The notes: generated by a model from the sequence alone, not told the origin. DNA of 64,000 nucleotides from Saccharothrix sp. ALI-22-I (GCF_001984175.1 NZ_MTQP01000068.1:124001-188000), one strand, 5' to 3'; shown: positions 9,021-17,955, counted from the stretch's first letter. Numbers and translations are program-made.

Positions 9021-10193
9021 TCAACTGCGACGAACGCCACCCGCGGCCTTCAGCGCACCCGGCGCGTCGACCGCGGCCTGGCGTGCCGCGATGAGCGCCT
9101 CCAGCAGCATTTCGTGCCGTTCCTCGGCGCCCTGACCCGCGGTTCCGTTGGCGATGCGGTGCCGCAGGAAGGCCAGTTCGGTGGCCGCCACCTGGTAGCC
9201 CGCGACCGCCTTGGCCGCGTCGTCGCCGACCTTGCGCCGGACCGTGCGCCGCCACCGGCTGCGGCCCTGGAGGCTGGCCAGCAGGGTGACCTCGCTGGAG
9301 GCGATCCACTTGTTGGCCGCCATGACCGGCAGCTGGCCCGCGACTATCCGCTGCTCACGGCGGCGCTGCCAGACCACCATGAACACCATGCCGGCGAAGA
9401 TCGGCACCATGATCAGGAAGTACAGGTTGATGAAGGTGGAGCCGGTGCCGACGGTGGTGGAGAAGTTCCACAGCGAGTGCAGGCCGGCCGCGGCCAGGTA
9501 GCCGAGGACCGGTGCGACGACCCGCAGCTTCGGGCTGGCGGTGATCGCCGCGATGCCGATGCCGATGCCGGTCATCGACGTGAACAGCGGGTGCGCGAAC
9601 GGCGACAGCACACCGCGCAGGATGAACAGCGCGATCACGCCGCTGCTGAGGTTGCCGAAACCGCTGTCGGAGAAGACCCGGCCGAAGTACCAGATGTTCT
9701 CGGTGAACGCGAAGCCGGCGGCCGTCACGCCCGCGTAGACCACGCCGTCCACCACGCCGTCGAACTCCTGGCGGCGGCGCAGGAACAGCACCACGATGAA
9801 CGCCGCCTTCGCGGCCTCCTCGGTGATCGGCGCGCCGATCACGGCGGCGAACGTGCTGCCGTCACCGCCGTCGATCAGCTGGCCGAGCACGTGCGCGGTC
9901 TGGTTGAACACCAGCGAGGTGATCGTCGCGCCGCACGCGCCCCAGAAGAAGGCGAGCAGCAGGATCTTCGCCGGTTCCGGCTCCCAGCGGTCGATCCACA
10001 GGTAGGCGCCGATCACCGCCAGGACTGGCACCAGCGCGGCCACCGCGCCGACCAGGATGGGCAGCAGGCCGATCTTGCTCGTACCGAGGCCGAGCAGCAC
10101 CAGCCCGGACACGCCCAGCGCGATCAGGCCCACTACCGGGAGCAGGACGGTCCAGCGGCGCTGGTCGACGCGCTTGCGGGCGGGAGTGGTCAC
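9021..10193 (-). CDS. PrsW-family intramembrane metalloprotease
   Basis: A 390-residue polytopic membrane protein of the PrsW/CPBP-related protease family, members of which cleave membrane substrates such as anti-sigma factors. The family motif EEAAKA is visible (APITEEAAKAAFIV), with FTENIWYFG and PFAHPLFTSMTGIG supplying further conserved Glu and His residues, and a later H in AAGLHSLWNF. About eight hydrophobic segments are followed by a C-terminal cytoplasmic tail of about 110 residues. The start is taken as GTG at 10191-10193, since the longer reading frame runs back into the divergent neighbour. The substrate is unknown. Confidence 0.87.
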   Translation of the reverse strand: MTTPARKRVDQRRWTVLLPVVGLIALGVSGLVLLGLGTSKIGLLPILVGAVAALVPVLAVIGAYLWIDRWEPEPAKILLLAFFWGACGATITSLVFNQTAHVLGQLIDGGDGSTFAAVIGAPITEEAAKAAFIVVLFLRRRQEFDGVVDGVVYAGVTAAGFAFTENIWYFGRVFSDSGFGNLSSGVIALFILRGVLSPFAHPLFTSMTGIGIGIAAITASPKLRVVAPVLGYLAAAGLHSLWNFSTTVGTGSTFINLYFLIMVPIFAGMVFMVVWQRRREQRIVAGQLPVMAANKWIASSEVTLLASLQGRSRWRRTVRRKVGDDAAKAVAGYQVAATELAFLRHRIANGTAGQGAEERHEMLLEALIAARQAAVDAPGALKAAGGVRRS

Positions 10194-10223
10194 GGGGGGA
10201 AACCTTAAAGGGACACTTGACTG

Positions 10224-11210
10224 ATGGTTGACTCGGAAGCCCTGTGGCGGGAGGCGCTGTACGGGCCGTCGGGGTTCTTCACGCGTGGGGAGGTGCCCGC
10301 CGACCACTTCCGCACCGCGCCGCTGGTAGGCCCTGAGCTGGCCGAAGCGCTCCTCGTGTTGCTCGATCGGGTGGACTTTTGTCTCGGCCGGCCCGCGCGG
10401 CTGGATTTCGTCGACGTCGGTGCCGGTGGCGGGGAGCTGTCGGCGGCGGTGCGGTCGTTGGCGGCCGGGTCGTCGTTGGCGGCGCGGTTGGTGGTGACGG
10501 CGGTGGACGTCGGGCCTTCGCGGGCGGTGCCGGGGGTGCGGTGGGCCTCGTCGCTGCCGTCGTCGGTGTGCGGGTTGTTGGTGGGGCACGAATGGCTGGA
10601 CGCGGTGCCTTGTCCGTTGGTTACGGGCCCGTTATCCCACCCTTGGTTGGATCGGTGGTGGCCGGTGAGGGAGGGGGAGAAGGCGGAGGTCGGGGCGCCT
10701 CGGGATGCGGCGTGGGCGGACGCGGTGTCGCGGGTGCGCGGGGCGGCGTTGGCGGTGGACTACGGGCACGTGCTGGCCGATCGGGCGGCTGGGCGGTACG
10801 CGTCGGGGACGTTCGCGGCCTACCGGGACGGTCGGCGGGTGGAGCCGGTGTTCGACGGGACCTGCGACCTGACCGCGCACGTGGCGCTGGACGCGTGCGG
10901 GGCGGCAGCCGGAGGTGACCGGGTGCTGGTGTCCCAGCGGGACGCGCTGGCGGCGCTAGGGCTCGTCGGCCGGGTCGGCACGGCGGGCTCGGCCGGCGCG
11001 GTCGGCGTGGCTGGCTCGGCGGGCGCAATCGGCTCCGCTGGCTCAGTCGGCGCTGCCGGCTCGGCGGACTGGCTGACGTTGGCCGAACGGGCGTCCCGGA
11101 TCGCGGAGCTGCGGGCGGAAGGTGGGCTGGGCTCGTTCGGGTGGCTCCTGCACGGCGTGGGCGTGTCCGTGTCGTCCCTGCTCCCGCCGCTTCCCCCGTG
11201 GCAGCCGTAA
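10224..11210 (+). CDS. MidA/NDUFAF7-family SAM-dependent methyltransferase
   Basis: A 328-residue protein of the Methyltransf_28 (MidA) family, which includes mitochondrial NDUFAF7, the enzyme that dimethylates an arginine of the complex I 49-kDa/NuoD subunit. The N-terminus LWREALYGPSGFF is typical, and the SAM motif is seen as LDFVDVGAGGGELSAAV near residue 60. HEWLDAVPC and ALAVDYGH are further family positions. An Ala/Gly/Ser-rich low-complexity stretch (about residues 251-276) interrupts the C-terminal part. A NuoD-like gene lies 0.5 kb downstream on the same strand, which supports a NuoD-directed role by inference. Confidence 0.8.
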   Translation: MVDSEALWREALYGPSGFFTRGEVPADHFRTAPLVGPELAEALLVLLDRVDFCLGRPARLDFVDVGAGGGELSAAVRSLAAGSSLAARLVVTAVDVGPSRAVPGVRWASSLPSSVCGLLVGHEWLDAVPCPLVTGPLSHPWLDRWWPVREGEKAEVGAPRDAAWADAVSRVRGAALAVDYGHVLADRAAGRYASGTFAAYRDGRRVEPVFDGTCDLTAHVALDACGAAAGGDRVLVSQRDALAALGLVGRVGTAGSAGAVGVAGSAGAIGSAGSVGAAGSADWLTLAERASRIAELRAEGGLGSFGWLLHGVGVSVSSLLPPLPPWQP

Positions 11211-11267
11211 TGACCGTTTCCAAGGCCGAAGACCGCCGGCGACACCGCCCCTCGGCGGACAACGATC

Positions 11268-11720
11268 ATGCGCATGAGAATCCACGCGTTGCCGACCGAT
11301 GTGCTGGACCGTGCCCGCAAGCTGGCGGGCACGGACGAGCACCACGAGGTGCACGTCGAATTCCCCGGCACCCCACTGCGCTGCTGCCTGCGCAAAGCCG
11401 AGGCGGGCGAGCCGCTGATCCTTTTCCGCCACACCCCCACTGCGGGCACCGGACCGTACGAGGAACTGGGTCCCGTGTTCGCGCACGCCGAACCGTGCGA
11501 CGGCCCGGCGAGCACGACGGAGTTCCCGGAAGCCTTCCGCCACGCACCCAGAACCCTCCGCGCCTACACCGCCGACGGCCGCATCCACGACGGTGAAATC
11601 GCCGAGCCGGAAACCCTCACCGAAACGGTGACAAGAGTGCTCGACGATCCCCGAGTGGCCGAAATCCAGGTGCGAAGCGTTTCCCACGGCTGCTTCCTGT
11701 TCGCCATCACCCGCGATTAA
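11268..11720 (+). CDS. DUF1203 family protein
   Basis: A 150-residue soluble protein matching the DUF1203 pattern: CRYCLR-like CCLRKAEAGEPLILF near residue 40, then GPYEELGPVFAHAEPC, and a C-terminal VRSVSHGCFLFAITRD. Conserved Cys and His residues (CC, HAEPC, HGC) could bind metal, but the function of the family is unknown. It sits between the MidA-like and NuoD-like genes on the same strand, 33 bases ahead of the latter, and probably belongs to one transcription unit with it. The start is ATG 11268, with a second ATG at 11274. Confidence 0.8.
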   Translation: MRMRIHALPTDVLDRARKLAGTDEHHEVHVEFPGTPLRCCLRKAEAGEPLILFRHTPTAGTGPYEELGPVFAHAEPCDGPASTTEFPEAFRHAPRTLRAYTADGRIHDGEIAEPETLTETVTRVLDDPRVAEIQVRSVSHGCFLFAITRD

Positions 11721-11752
11721 GAGCCGTGGGCGGGAGGTGCGAGCATGAACAG

Positions 11753-12817
11753 GTGGAGATCACCGTGGGCGTTGGCGCCGGGGCGCGGCACCTCGGGGTG
11801 GATCGGGTGGTCGATCTGGGCCCGCTGCACCCGTCGGCGCACGGCGCCTACCGACTGCGGCTGACGGTCCGGGATGACGAGGTCATCACCGCCGCCGAGC
11901 CCCTGGTCGGGCACCTGCACCGAGGCGCGGAGAAGCTGTTCGAGGTCCGCGACTACCGGCAGGTCCTCACCCTCGCCAATCGGCACGACTGGCTCGCCGC
12001 CTTCTGCAACGAACTCGCCGTCGCGCTCGCCGTGGAGCGGATGACCGGCATGGACGTCCCACTCCGCGCCCAGGCCCTGCGCGCCCTGCTGTGCGAGCTC
12101 AACCGGATCATGGCGCACCTCGTGTTCCTCACACCCCTCACCGGCGCACGCGACCGTGACGCCGTGCAGGCCGTGCTGGAGGAAGCGTCGGGCGGCCGCA
12201 TCCACTTCATGTTCAACCGGATCGGCGGCCTGCGCGAGGACGTCCCCGCCGGCTGGACCGACCGGGTCCGCGAAGTACTGTCCACTGTGGACCCCGGCGA
12301 GGCGCCGGAGGGGTTGACCGGTATCGGGGTGTTGACGCGGGACGCGGCACTCGCGTTCGGCGTCACCGGGCCGATCGGCCGGGCGTCCGGGGTGGACTTC
12401 GACCTGCGCCGCGACGACCCGCTGCCGGGCTACCGGAACCTGGACGTCCACCCCGTGGTCCGGACCGAGGGCGACGCGCTCGCCCGGGTCCGCTGCATGG
12501 TGGACGAGGTCCGCCACTCCATCGCGCTCGCCCACCAGTGCCTGGACCGGCTGCCGACCGGCCCGGTCAACCTGCGACTGCCCAAGGCGATCAAAGCGCC
12601 CGAGGGGTCGGTCTACACGTGGGTCGAGGCGCCGTTGGGCACGTCCGGCGTCCACCTGGCGTCACGCGGCGAGAAGACCCCGTGGCGGCTGAAGCTGCGG
12701 ACGCCGTCGTTCAACAACGTCCAGGCCCTGTCCGCGCTGCTGCCGGGCACCCGGGTGGCGGACCTGCCCGCGGTGCTCGGGTCGTTCGCCGTGGTCGTCG
12801 GCGACATCGACAAGTAA
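11753..12817 (+). CDS. Stand-alone NuoD-like (complex I 49-kDa) protein
   Basis: A homologue of the NADH-quinone oxidoreductase subunit D, here without the rest of the nuo operon. About 354 residues if it begins at GTG 11753 (GTG 11726 is possible). The quinone-site region reads GPLHPSAHGAYRL, keeping both His residues, and GHLHRGAEKLFEVRDY keeps the arginine that NDUFAF7 methylates in the mitochondrial protein. The quinone-contacting Tyr of the usual D-R-x-D-Y is Trp here (NRHDW). The C-terminus ends SFNNVQAL...VVGDIDK, as NuoD does. It is probably a paralogue with a changed quinone pocket rather than the core subunit. Confidence 0.85.
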   Translation: MEITVGVGAGARHLGVDRVVDLGPLHPSAHGAYRLRLTVRDDEVITAAEPLVGHLHRGAEKLFEVRDYRQVLTLANRHDWLAAFCNELAVALAVERMTGMDVPLRAQALRALLCELNRIMAHLVFLTPLTGARDRDAVQAVLEEASGGRIHFMFNRIGGLREDVPAGWTDRVREVLSTVDPGEAPEGLTGIGVLTRDAALAFGVTGPIGRASGVDFDLRRDDPLPGYRNLDVHPVVRTEGDALARVRCMVDEVRHSIALAHQCLDRLPTGPVNLRLPKAIKAPEGSVYTWVEAPLGTSGVHLASRGEKTPWRLKLRTPSFNNVQALSALLPGTRVADLPAVLGSFAVVVGDIDK

Positions 12818-12829
12818 CGGCGCGCGGGT

Positions 12830-14584
12830 CTAGTCGTCGCGGCGGCGACGGCGACGCGGCGAATCGCCACCGCCGAACGCGGCGAGCAGTTCGCTGACCG
12901 ACTTGCCGTCCGCGTGCGCCCCGGCGGGCTCGGCCGGTTCGGGCGCGCTGCGCCTACCGGACGACTTGGGGCTGTCCTCCCAGCTGTCCCACGACTCCTC
13001 GGCCCGACGCCGACCACCCGACCCCGACTCGCCGGCCACAGGCTCCGCCGCCCGACGACGGCCCTCCGACGGCGTCACGGCGGCCGACGCGGAATCGGCC
13101 GAACGTCCGCCAACCGGCTCACCTCGCACCGGCTCATCGACCACCGGGCGGTGACCACCGGTCATCTCGGCCGCACTGCGGCGCGATCGGCGCACGTCAT
13201 CCTCGGCAGGCCGCCGCACGGGCTCCGACCGACCCACCGGAAGGTGCTCGCCGGTCAACTCCGCCTGCACAGCCTGCCGGCGCACCTGCTCGCTGAGCGG
13301 GTCAGGACGACCCACCGGCCGATGCTCACCGGTCAGGTCCACCCGAGCCGCAGGCCGACGCACCGGCTCAGCGGCCGGCTCCGCACGCCCCACCGGCCGC
13401 TGTTCACCCGTCATGTCCACCCGAGCCGCAGGCCGACGCACGTCCACCGGCCGGTGCTCGCCGGTCAACTCCACCCGCGCGGTCGACGGGCGACGGATCT
13501 CGCCCGGCACGGACCGCTGCTCGCCGGTCGAGTCCACGCGCGGCACCGACCGCTGCTCGCCGGTCATCTCGGGACGCCCGGGCGTCCGCCGCACCGGCGC
13601 ACCGGCACCCTCCGGACGACGCACCGGCCCCTCGGCCAACGCGTCCCGGCTGATCATCTCGGTCCGATCGGCCACCCGGCTGCGCCGCTGCACGGTGTGC
13701 TCGGTCTTCGACGGCTCGGTCCGCTGCCGCTCGGCGGGCTCGGCCGGCCGACCGGCAGGCCCAGCGGGAGGCGCCAACCGCGCCGCCACGTCCCGGCTCA
13801 CCCGTTCCGTCGGATCGGCCTTCGGCGGCTCCCGCCGCACCACCACGGGCGGTGTCGGGCGGGGCTGGGCGGCGGCGCGGGCCGGTTCACGGCGCACCGG
13901 CTGGGCCGGCTCACGCCGTGAGGGCTCGGGACGCGTCGGTTCGGGACGCCGAACCTGATCTTTGCGCGAACTGTCGACGTTGACCCGCTCGATCAACTCG
14001 GTGCGGTCCGCCTGCGGCTTGTCCGGGGCCTTCTTCGCGACCGGCACGGCCGCCCCGGCGGTGATGATCCGCTTGTCGCCCCCGGCCATCAGCCGGGACT
14101 GGTCGGACAGGGTGCGCATCCGGGTCGACTCGGCGCGCAACGCCACCCGTTCGACCAGCACCTCGCCGCCGAGCAGGGCTTCCAGGTTCTCCCGCAGGGT
14201 GCGCAGCTCACCGCGCAGCGCCTCCAGGTCGTCCTTCGCCTCTTCCTGCACCCGCTTGCGGGTCTCGGCCTCGACTTCGAGTTCGTACTCGCGACGTGCG
14301 GCGACCTCGCGTTCCAGCTCCAGCTCGTACACCGACTGGAGGTCGGCGACCTCGTCCTCGCGCTCGGAGATCTGCTTGCGGTACCGGGCCGCGAGGAACG
14401 CGCCGACCAGCGCGGCCCACAGCGCGGCGACCACGGCCAACCGCAGCCAACGGGCGTTGTCGCTCAGCACCAGCACCGCCGCCGCCCCGAGGGCGAGCGC
14501 CAATGCCGCTACCAGCAGTAGCCGCCCGGAGCCACGACCGTGATCTTGCTGCTCGTCATCTTCCGACGCGCCTCGCCCGGTCAT
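12830..14584 (-). CDS. DUF6779-type membrane protein with repeat-rich tail
   Basis: A 584-residue protein with two adjacent membrane helices near the N-terminus (LLLVAALALALGAAAVLVL and LRLAVVAALWAALVGAFLA), then a coiled coil of about 100 residues rich in Glu and Arg. A long disordered Pro/Arg/Glu region follows, in which a TGEHRPV-like unit recurs about eight times. The position next to the DUF3180 gene corresponds to Rv3604c in mycobacteria (from memory). The last residues are strongly basic (RRRRRRDD). Function unknown; the layout suggests a membrane-anchored scaffold. Confidence 0.75.
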   Translation of the reverse strand: MTGRGASEDDEQQDHGRGSGRLLLVAALALALGAAAVLVLSDNARWLRLAVVAALWAALVGAFLAARYRKQISEREDEVADLQSVYELELEREVAARREYELEVEAETRKRVQEEAKDDLEALRGELRTLRENLEALLGGEVLVERVALRAESTRMRTLSDQSRLMAGGDKRIITAGAAVPVAKKAPDKPQADRTELIERVNVDSSRKDQVRRPEPTRPEPSRREPAQPVRREPARAAAQPRPTPPVVVRREPPKADPTERVSRDVAARLAPPAGPAGRPAEPAERQRTEPSKTEHTVQRRSRVADRTEMISRDALAEGPVRRPEGAGAPVRRTPGRPEMTGEQRSVPRVDSTGEQRSVPGEIRRPSTARVELTGEHRPVDVRRPAARVDMTGEQRPVGRAEPAAEPVRRPAARVDLTGEHRPVGRPDPLSEQVRRQAVQAELTGEHLPVGRSEPVRRPAEDDVRRSRRSAAEMTGGHRPVVDEPVRGEPVGGRSADSASAAVTPSEGRRRAAEPVAGESGSGGRRRAEESWDSWEDSPKSSGRRSAPEPAEPAGAHADGKSVSELLAAFGGGDSPRRRRRRDD

Positions 14585-14634
14585 GGCGTCTACCGTACCG
14601 GTCAGTTACCCGATTGAGACCTCCGCGTCTGTAT

Positions 14635-15087
14635 TCATTGATCGAGATGCGGGTCGTCAGGGGTTTTGCAGCAGCGTTCCAGCCACAAAGCGGCGCCGAT
14701 GAGAAGTGCGGCACAGACGATCCCGACGATCCCGCTGACCGCGTCGTGATCGGCCGCCTCGAACTCCCCGCGCGCCGGCAGCACGTAGACGAGCACACCG
14801 GCCCACGCGCCGAGCATGATCGCCCCGAGCAACGACGACGCCTTGGCGAACGCCACCGCCCGGGCCGCGGTCAACGGCTCCACGGGCCGCGCACCGGGCT
14901 TGCGGAGGATGCGGGCGCGCAGCGAGAAGGCGAGCCACAGGTTGACCGCCGCGATCAGGAGGAGGGTGAAACCGGCGAACGTCGGCAGCGGCGGCAATGT
15001 GTCGTAGGCGAGCCGGATGAGCAGGTGCGCGAGCAGGCCCGCGACGAGTCCGGCGGCGAGCAGGTCACGGGGTTTGGTGAACCTCAC
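14635..15087 (-). CDS. DUF3180 membrane protein
   Basis: A 150-residue integral membrane protein with four predicted helices, matching the actinobacterial DUF3180 family (Rv3605c position), normally found directly after folK. The start is taken as GTG at 15085-15087 (VRFTKPRDLLAAG); a GGAGGG abuts it, closer than usual, so the start is not certain. The upstream gene ends 18 bases away. Function unknown. Here it is separated from folK by about 1.1 kb of inserted genes. Confidence 0.78.
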   Translation of the reverse strand: MRFTKPRDLLAAGLVAGLLAHLLIRLAYDTLPPLPTFAGFTLLLIAAVNLWLAFSLRARILRKPGARPVEPLTAARAVAFAKASSLLGAIMLGAWAGVLVYVLPARGEFEAADHDAVSGIVGIVCAALLIGAALWLERCCKTPDDPHLDQ

Positions 15088-15104
15088 CCCTCCATCGTCC
15101 CCGA

Positions 15105-15761
15105 CTACTCGGCCAGGACGGTGTCGCGCCTCCCGAACACGTGCAGCACGGGCAGCCACGGCCCCGGATCGGTGTCCCAGTCCAGCGCACGCACCTGGTC
15201 GTCGTTGCGCCGCCCGCCCAGCACGCGCAGCAACTCGAACGACGACGTGTGCAGCACGCCCGCCGGTTCTCCTTCGCCGACCACGCGGTCGCCGTGCTCC
15301 AACGTGATCCGCAACGCGGGCAGGTGTCGCGCCCGCATCCTCTTGTCCAACTCCTGCAACGGCCGCGTCAACGCCGCCCGCACGGCCACGTTGTCCCGCT
15401 CCCCCGGCTGCCCCAGCGCCGTCCGGATGTCGTGCTCGTGCGAGATGATCTCCGCGATCAGCACCGCGCCCATCGGCGTGTCGAACAGCCCTTCGGCGAT
15501 CTGGAAGTTCCGCTCCCACTCGACCAACAGCTCGCTCAGGCTGCGGTCCCGCCGCTCCTCAACCTGCCGCTCGCCCCACGAGCCGTCCTCGATCCCGTCG
15601 AACCGCTGCTCGGTGAAATCCCCCAACCCACCGGCAAGGTGCGCGACCACGTCCTTCACCGTCCACCCGGGACAGGCTCCGACCGCCGCGTCCGGATTCC
15701 CCTCGGTGACCAGACTGATGATCCGCCGCCGCGCGGCGTCGTAAGTGACCGCGTTACTCAT
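15105..15761 (-). CDS. DinB/maleylpyruvate-isomerase-family protein
   Basis: A 218-residue protein of the mycothiol-dependent maleylpyruvate isomerase family (MDMPI N-terminal, DinB-like four-helix bundle). The typical PGWTVKDVVAHLAG motif (about residues 30-43) carries the first metal-binding His, and EIISHEHDIRTALG carries the second pair. ATG at 15759-15761 has GGAGG seven bases upstream. Members bind a divalent metal and mycothiol; the substrate here is not known. It lies inside the block that separates folK from the DUF3180 gene. Confidence 0.82.
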   Translation of the reverse strand: MSNAVTYDAARRRIISLVTEGNPDAAVGACPGWTVKDVVAHLAGGLGDFTEQRFDGIEDGSWGERQVEERRDRSLSELLVEWERNFQIAEGLFDTPMGAVLIAEIISHEHDIRTALGQPGERDNVAVRAALTRPLQELDKRMRARHLPALRITLEHGDRVVGEGEPAGVLHTSSFELLRVLGGRRNDDQVRALDWDTDPGPWLPVLHVFGRRDTVLAE

Positions 15762-15838
15762 CGCGCCACCTCCGCACCCAACGCTAGCCCCGCCACGCAC
15801 CCACCGCAGTGCCACGCCGGCGGTCCACCGCCGTACCG

Positions 15839-15975
15839 CTACTCGGTCGCCTTGGGATGCCCGATACCCGCCCAAGTGATCCACACGGTGCTTGTCTGCT
15901 CAACTCGTCCCACCCCTTGGCCGCGTCGTTGTGCGCGAAACGTACGTCCCATTCGACAAGTCGCGGGGGTGGTGC
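15839..15975 (-). pseudogene. Remnant of a small toxin-like gene
   Basis: Two conserved ends of a small actinobacterial protein are present but joined out of frame. The N-terminal piece is LVEWDVRFAHNDAAKGWDEL; the C-terminal piece VWITWAGIGHPKATE follows within 15-20 bases in another frame. In intact relatives, as I recall them, some 60-80 residues lie between. This is an internal deletion with frameshift. It follows the small gene at 15999-16247, the usual partner position, so it is read as the dead half of a toxin-antitoxin-like pair. The pair identity comes from memory of family sequences. Confidence 0.6.
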
Positions 15976-15998
15976 GGCCCGATCGCCACACCTCGGGC

Positions 15999-16247
15999 TC
16001 ACTCTTCCTCCACCACCGGCATGGGCACCGGGCCGAAGTCGCCCTCTGTGGGTCCGGTGAGGATCGCCAGCAACTCGGGATCGGCATAGATGTCGGCGGT
16101 GTTCTTCCACACGGCGATGACCGTCGCGACCGGCACGTTGGTGTCCAACTCCGCCGTGGAGCGCATGGCCTCGACGAGCTTGACCACGAACTCCTCGCGG
16201 CCCGCCTCCGGCAGGTGGCGTACCCACGGGAAGATCCTCAGCACCAC
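15999..16247 (-). CDS. Small antitoxin-like protein
   Basis: An 82-residue acidic protein (IFPWVRHLPEAGREEFV, then IAVWKNTADIYADPEL, ending PMPVVEEE). This pattern recurs in actinobacteria next to a small basic protein ending in G-H-P-K-A-T-E, and I take the two as a toxin-antitoxin-like pair; the partner here is broken (15839-15975). GTG at 16245-16247 overlaps the end of folK by ten bases, so it is probably translated from the folate operon message. Function is inferred only. Confidence 0.6.
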   Translation of the reverse strand: MVLRIFPWVRHLPEAGREEFVVKLVEAMRSTAELDTNVPVATVIAVWKNTADIYADPELLAILTGPTEGDFGPVPMPVVEEE

Positions 16248-16723
16248 AGCGACAGATCAGCCCTTCGAGTGACCCCGCTCAGGTCCAGACCGGCCACCAG
16301 CGAACGCACCGGGCCATGCCCCGGCACGACGGCGTCCGGCTCGACGTCCAGCCACGGCACCAGCACCGAAGCGCGTTCGTGCGCCCCCGGATGCGGCAAA
16401 AGCAACTCCGGATCGGAGGACCGCACGCCGTCCACCGTCACGACGTCCACGTCCAGCGTGCGCGGCCCCCAACGCCGCTCCCGGACACGCCCGGCGGCCT
16501 GCTCCAACGCCTGACCACGCCGCAGCCAGCCCCACTCGTCCACGTCACCGGACACGATCAGCACCGCGTTGAGGAAGTCGTCCTGGTCGGTCACGCCCCA
16601 CGGCGCCGTCTCGTACACCGGCGACACCGCCACCAGCACGTCGGCGAACCCGTCCACCGCCAACCGCAGGTACCCCAGCCGGTCGCCCAGGCTGGAGCCG
16701 AGCGACAGCACCGCCCTAGTCAC
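16238..16723 (-). CDS. folK: 6-hydroxymethyl-7,8-dihydropterin pyrophosphokinase
   Basis: Transfers pyrophosphate from ATP to the dihydropterin alcohol, the step before folP in folate synthesis. The 161 residues fit HPPK. LSLGSSLGDR near the N-terminus, SPVYETAPWG, DFLNAVLIV and the diagnostic RRWGPRTLDVDVVTVDG (Mg-binding D-x-D) are all visible, with LLPHPGAHERASVLVPW after it. GTG at 16721-16723 overlaps the folB stop. Last gene of the overlapping folE-P-B-K set. Confidence 0.96.
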   Translation of the reverse strand: MTRAVLSLGSSLGDRLGYLRLAVDGFADVLVAVSPVYETAPWGVTDQDDFLNAVLIVSGDVDEWGWLRRGQALEQAAGRVRERRWGPRTLDVDVVTVDGVRSSDPELLLPHPGAHERASVLVPWLDVEPDAVVPGHGPVRSLVAGLDLSGVTRRADLSLWC

Positions 16724-17144
16724 GCGTGCGCCGGATCGTCACCGACACGTCGCCGAACGCCAACGGGATCGGGGCGGACGGCTTGTGCACCGTCACCTCG
16801 GTCGCGCGCACCCGCAGGTCGGTCATCACCTCGTCGGCGACCTTGCCCGCCACCGTCTCGATCAGGTCGTACGGCCCACCGGCCACGATCGCCGCCGCAC
16901 GTTCGGCCAACTCCCCGTAGTGCAGCGTCTCGCGCAGGTCGTCCGTCGCCGCCGCGCGGGACAGGTCCAGCCACGCCGTGATGTCCACCAGGAAGTCCTG
17001 GCCGTCCCGCTTCTCGTGCTCGAACACGCCGTGGAACCCGCGCACCCGCAGACCCCGCAGCGAAATCCGGTCAGAAATCTCGACCACCTCCGCTGAGACA
17101 CTTACGGCTGAGACATCTACACCAGTGGGCATGTCAGTCGGCAT
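16716..17144 (-). CDS. folB: Dihydroneopterin aldolase
   Basis: Converts dihydroneopterin to 6-hydroxymethyl-dihydropterin and glycolaldehyde. Core features are ISLRGLRVRGFHGVFEHEKR (family motif with the active-site Glu), DDLRETLHYGELA, FDLIETVAG-like PYDLIETVAGKVAD, and the catalytic Lys in VTVHKPSAPIP. ATG at 17142-17144 overlaps the folP stop; a second ATG at 17132 is possible. That gives 142 residues with an N-terminal extension of about 25 residues relative to the core. Confidence 0.94.
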   Translation of the reverse strand: MPTDMPTGVDVSAVSVSAEVVEISDRISLRGLRVRGFHGVFEHEKRDGQDFLVDITAWLDLSRAAATDDLRETLHYGELAERAAAIVAGGPYDLIETVAGKVADEVMTDLRVRATEVTVHKPSAPIPLAFGDVSVTIRRTRD

Positions 17145-17955
17145 GTCCGAGCCTCCACGCCCGCGCCACAGCCACCGCGTCCAGAGACCGGTCCACGTCG
17201 TGCACCCGCACCCCCCACGCGCCGGTGAACGCCGCCAACGCGGAGACCGCCGCGGTCGCGTCCTCCCGGCCGTCGGGGGCCCGATCGCCCAGCAGGCTGC
17301 CCAGGAAACGCTTGCGGGACGCGCCGACCAGCACCGGGAACCCCAGCTCCAGCAGCGAACCCAACCCGTGCAGCAGCTGCCAGTTGTGCGTGGCGTTCTT
17401 GGCGAACCCCAGACCGGGGTCGAGGATGATGTCGTCCGACGCCACGCCCGCGGCCAGGGCGGCGTCCACCTGGTGGCACAGCTCGTCGCGCACGTCGCGC
17501 ACCACGTCGTCGTACACGGCCAGCTGGTCCATCCGCCTGCTGTGCCCACGCCAGTGCATCAGCACGTACGGCACGCCCGCCGACGCCACCAGCGACGCCA
17601 TCGCGGGATCGGCCAGCCCGCCGGACACGTCGTTCACGATCGACGCGCCCGCCTCCAGGGCGGCCGACGCCACCTCGGCCCGCGTGGTGTCCACGCTGAC
17701 CGGCACGCCCTCGGCGACCAGCGCCCGGATCACCGGCGCCACCCGCGCGGCCTCCACCGACGCCGACACCCTGGACGCACCGGGCCGCGTGGACTCGCCA
17801 CCGACGTCCACCAGGTCGGCCCCGCGCCGGAACATGGCGACGCCGTGCGCGACGGCGTCGTCCAGGTCGAGGTAGCGGCCACCGTCGGAGAACGAGTCCG
17901 GGGTGACGTTCAACACGCCCATCACCACGCAGTGCCCCGGCCTGGGGACGCTCAC
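17134..17955 (-). CDS. folP: Dihydropteroate synthase
   Basis: Condenses pterin pyrophosphate with p-aminobenzoate; the target of sulfonamides. About 273 residues from GTG at 17953-17955, which overlaps the folE stop (GTGA). Motifs are [57 protein letters not shown] and [12 protein letters not shown], with a final [11 protein letters not shown]. All DHPS signature residues look intact. Confidence 0.97.
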   Translation of the reverse strand: MSVPRPGHCVVMGVLNVTPDSFSDGGRYLDLDDAVAHGVAMFRRGADLVDVGGESTRPGASRVSASVEAARVAPVIRALVAEGVPVSVDTTRAEVASAALEAGASIVNDVSGGLADPAMASLVASAGVPYVLMHWRGHSRRMDQLAVYDDVVRDVRDELCHQVDAALAAGVASDDIILDPGLGFAKNATHNWQLLHGLGSLLELGFPVLVGASRKRFLGSLLGDRAPDGREDATAAVSALAAFTGAWGVRVHDVDRSLDAVAVARAWRLGHAD

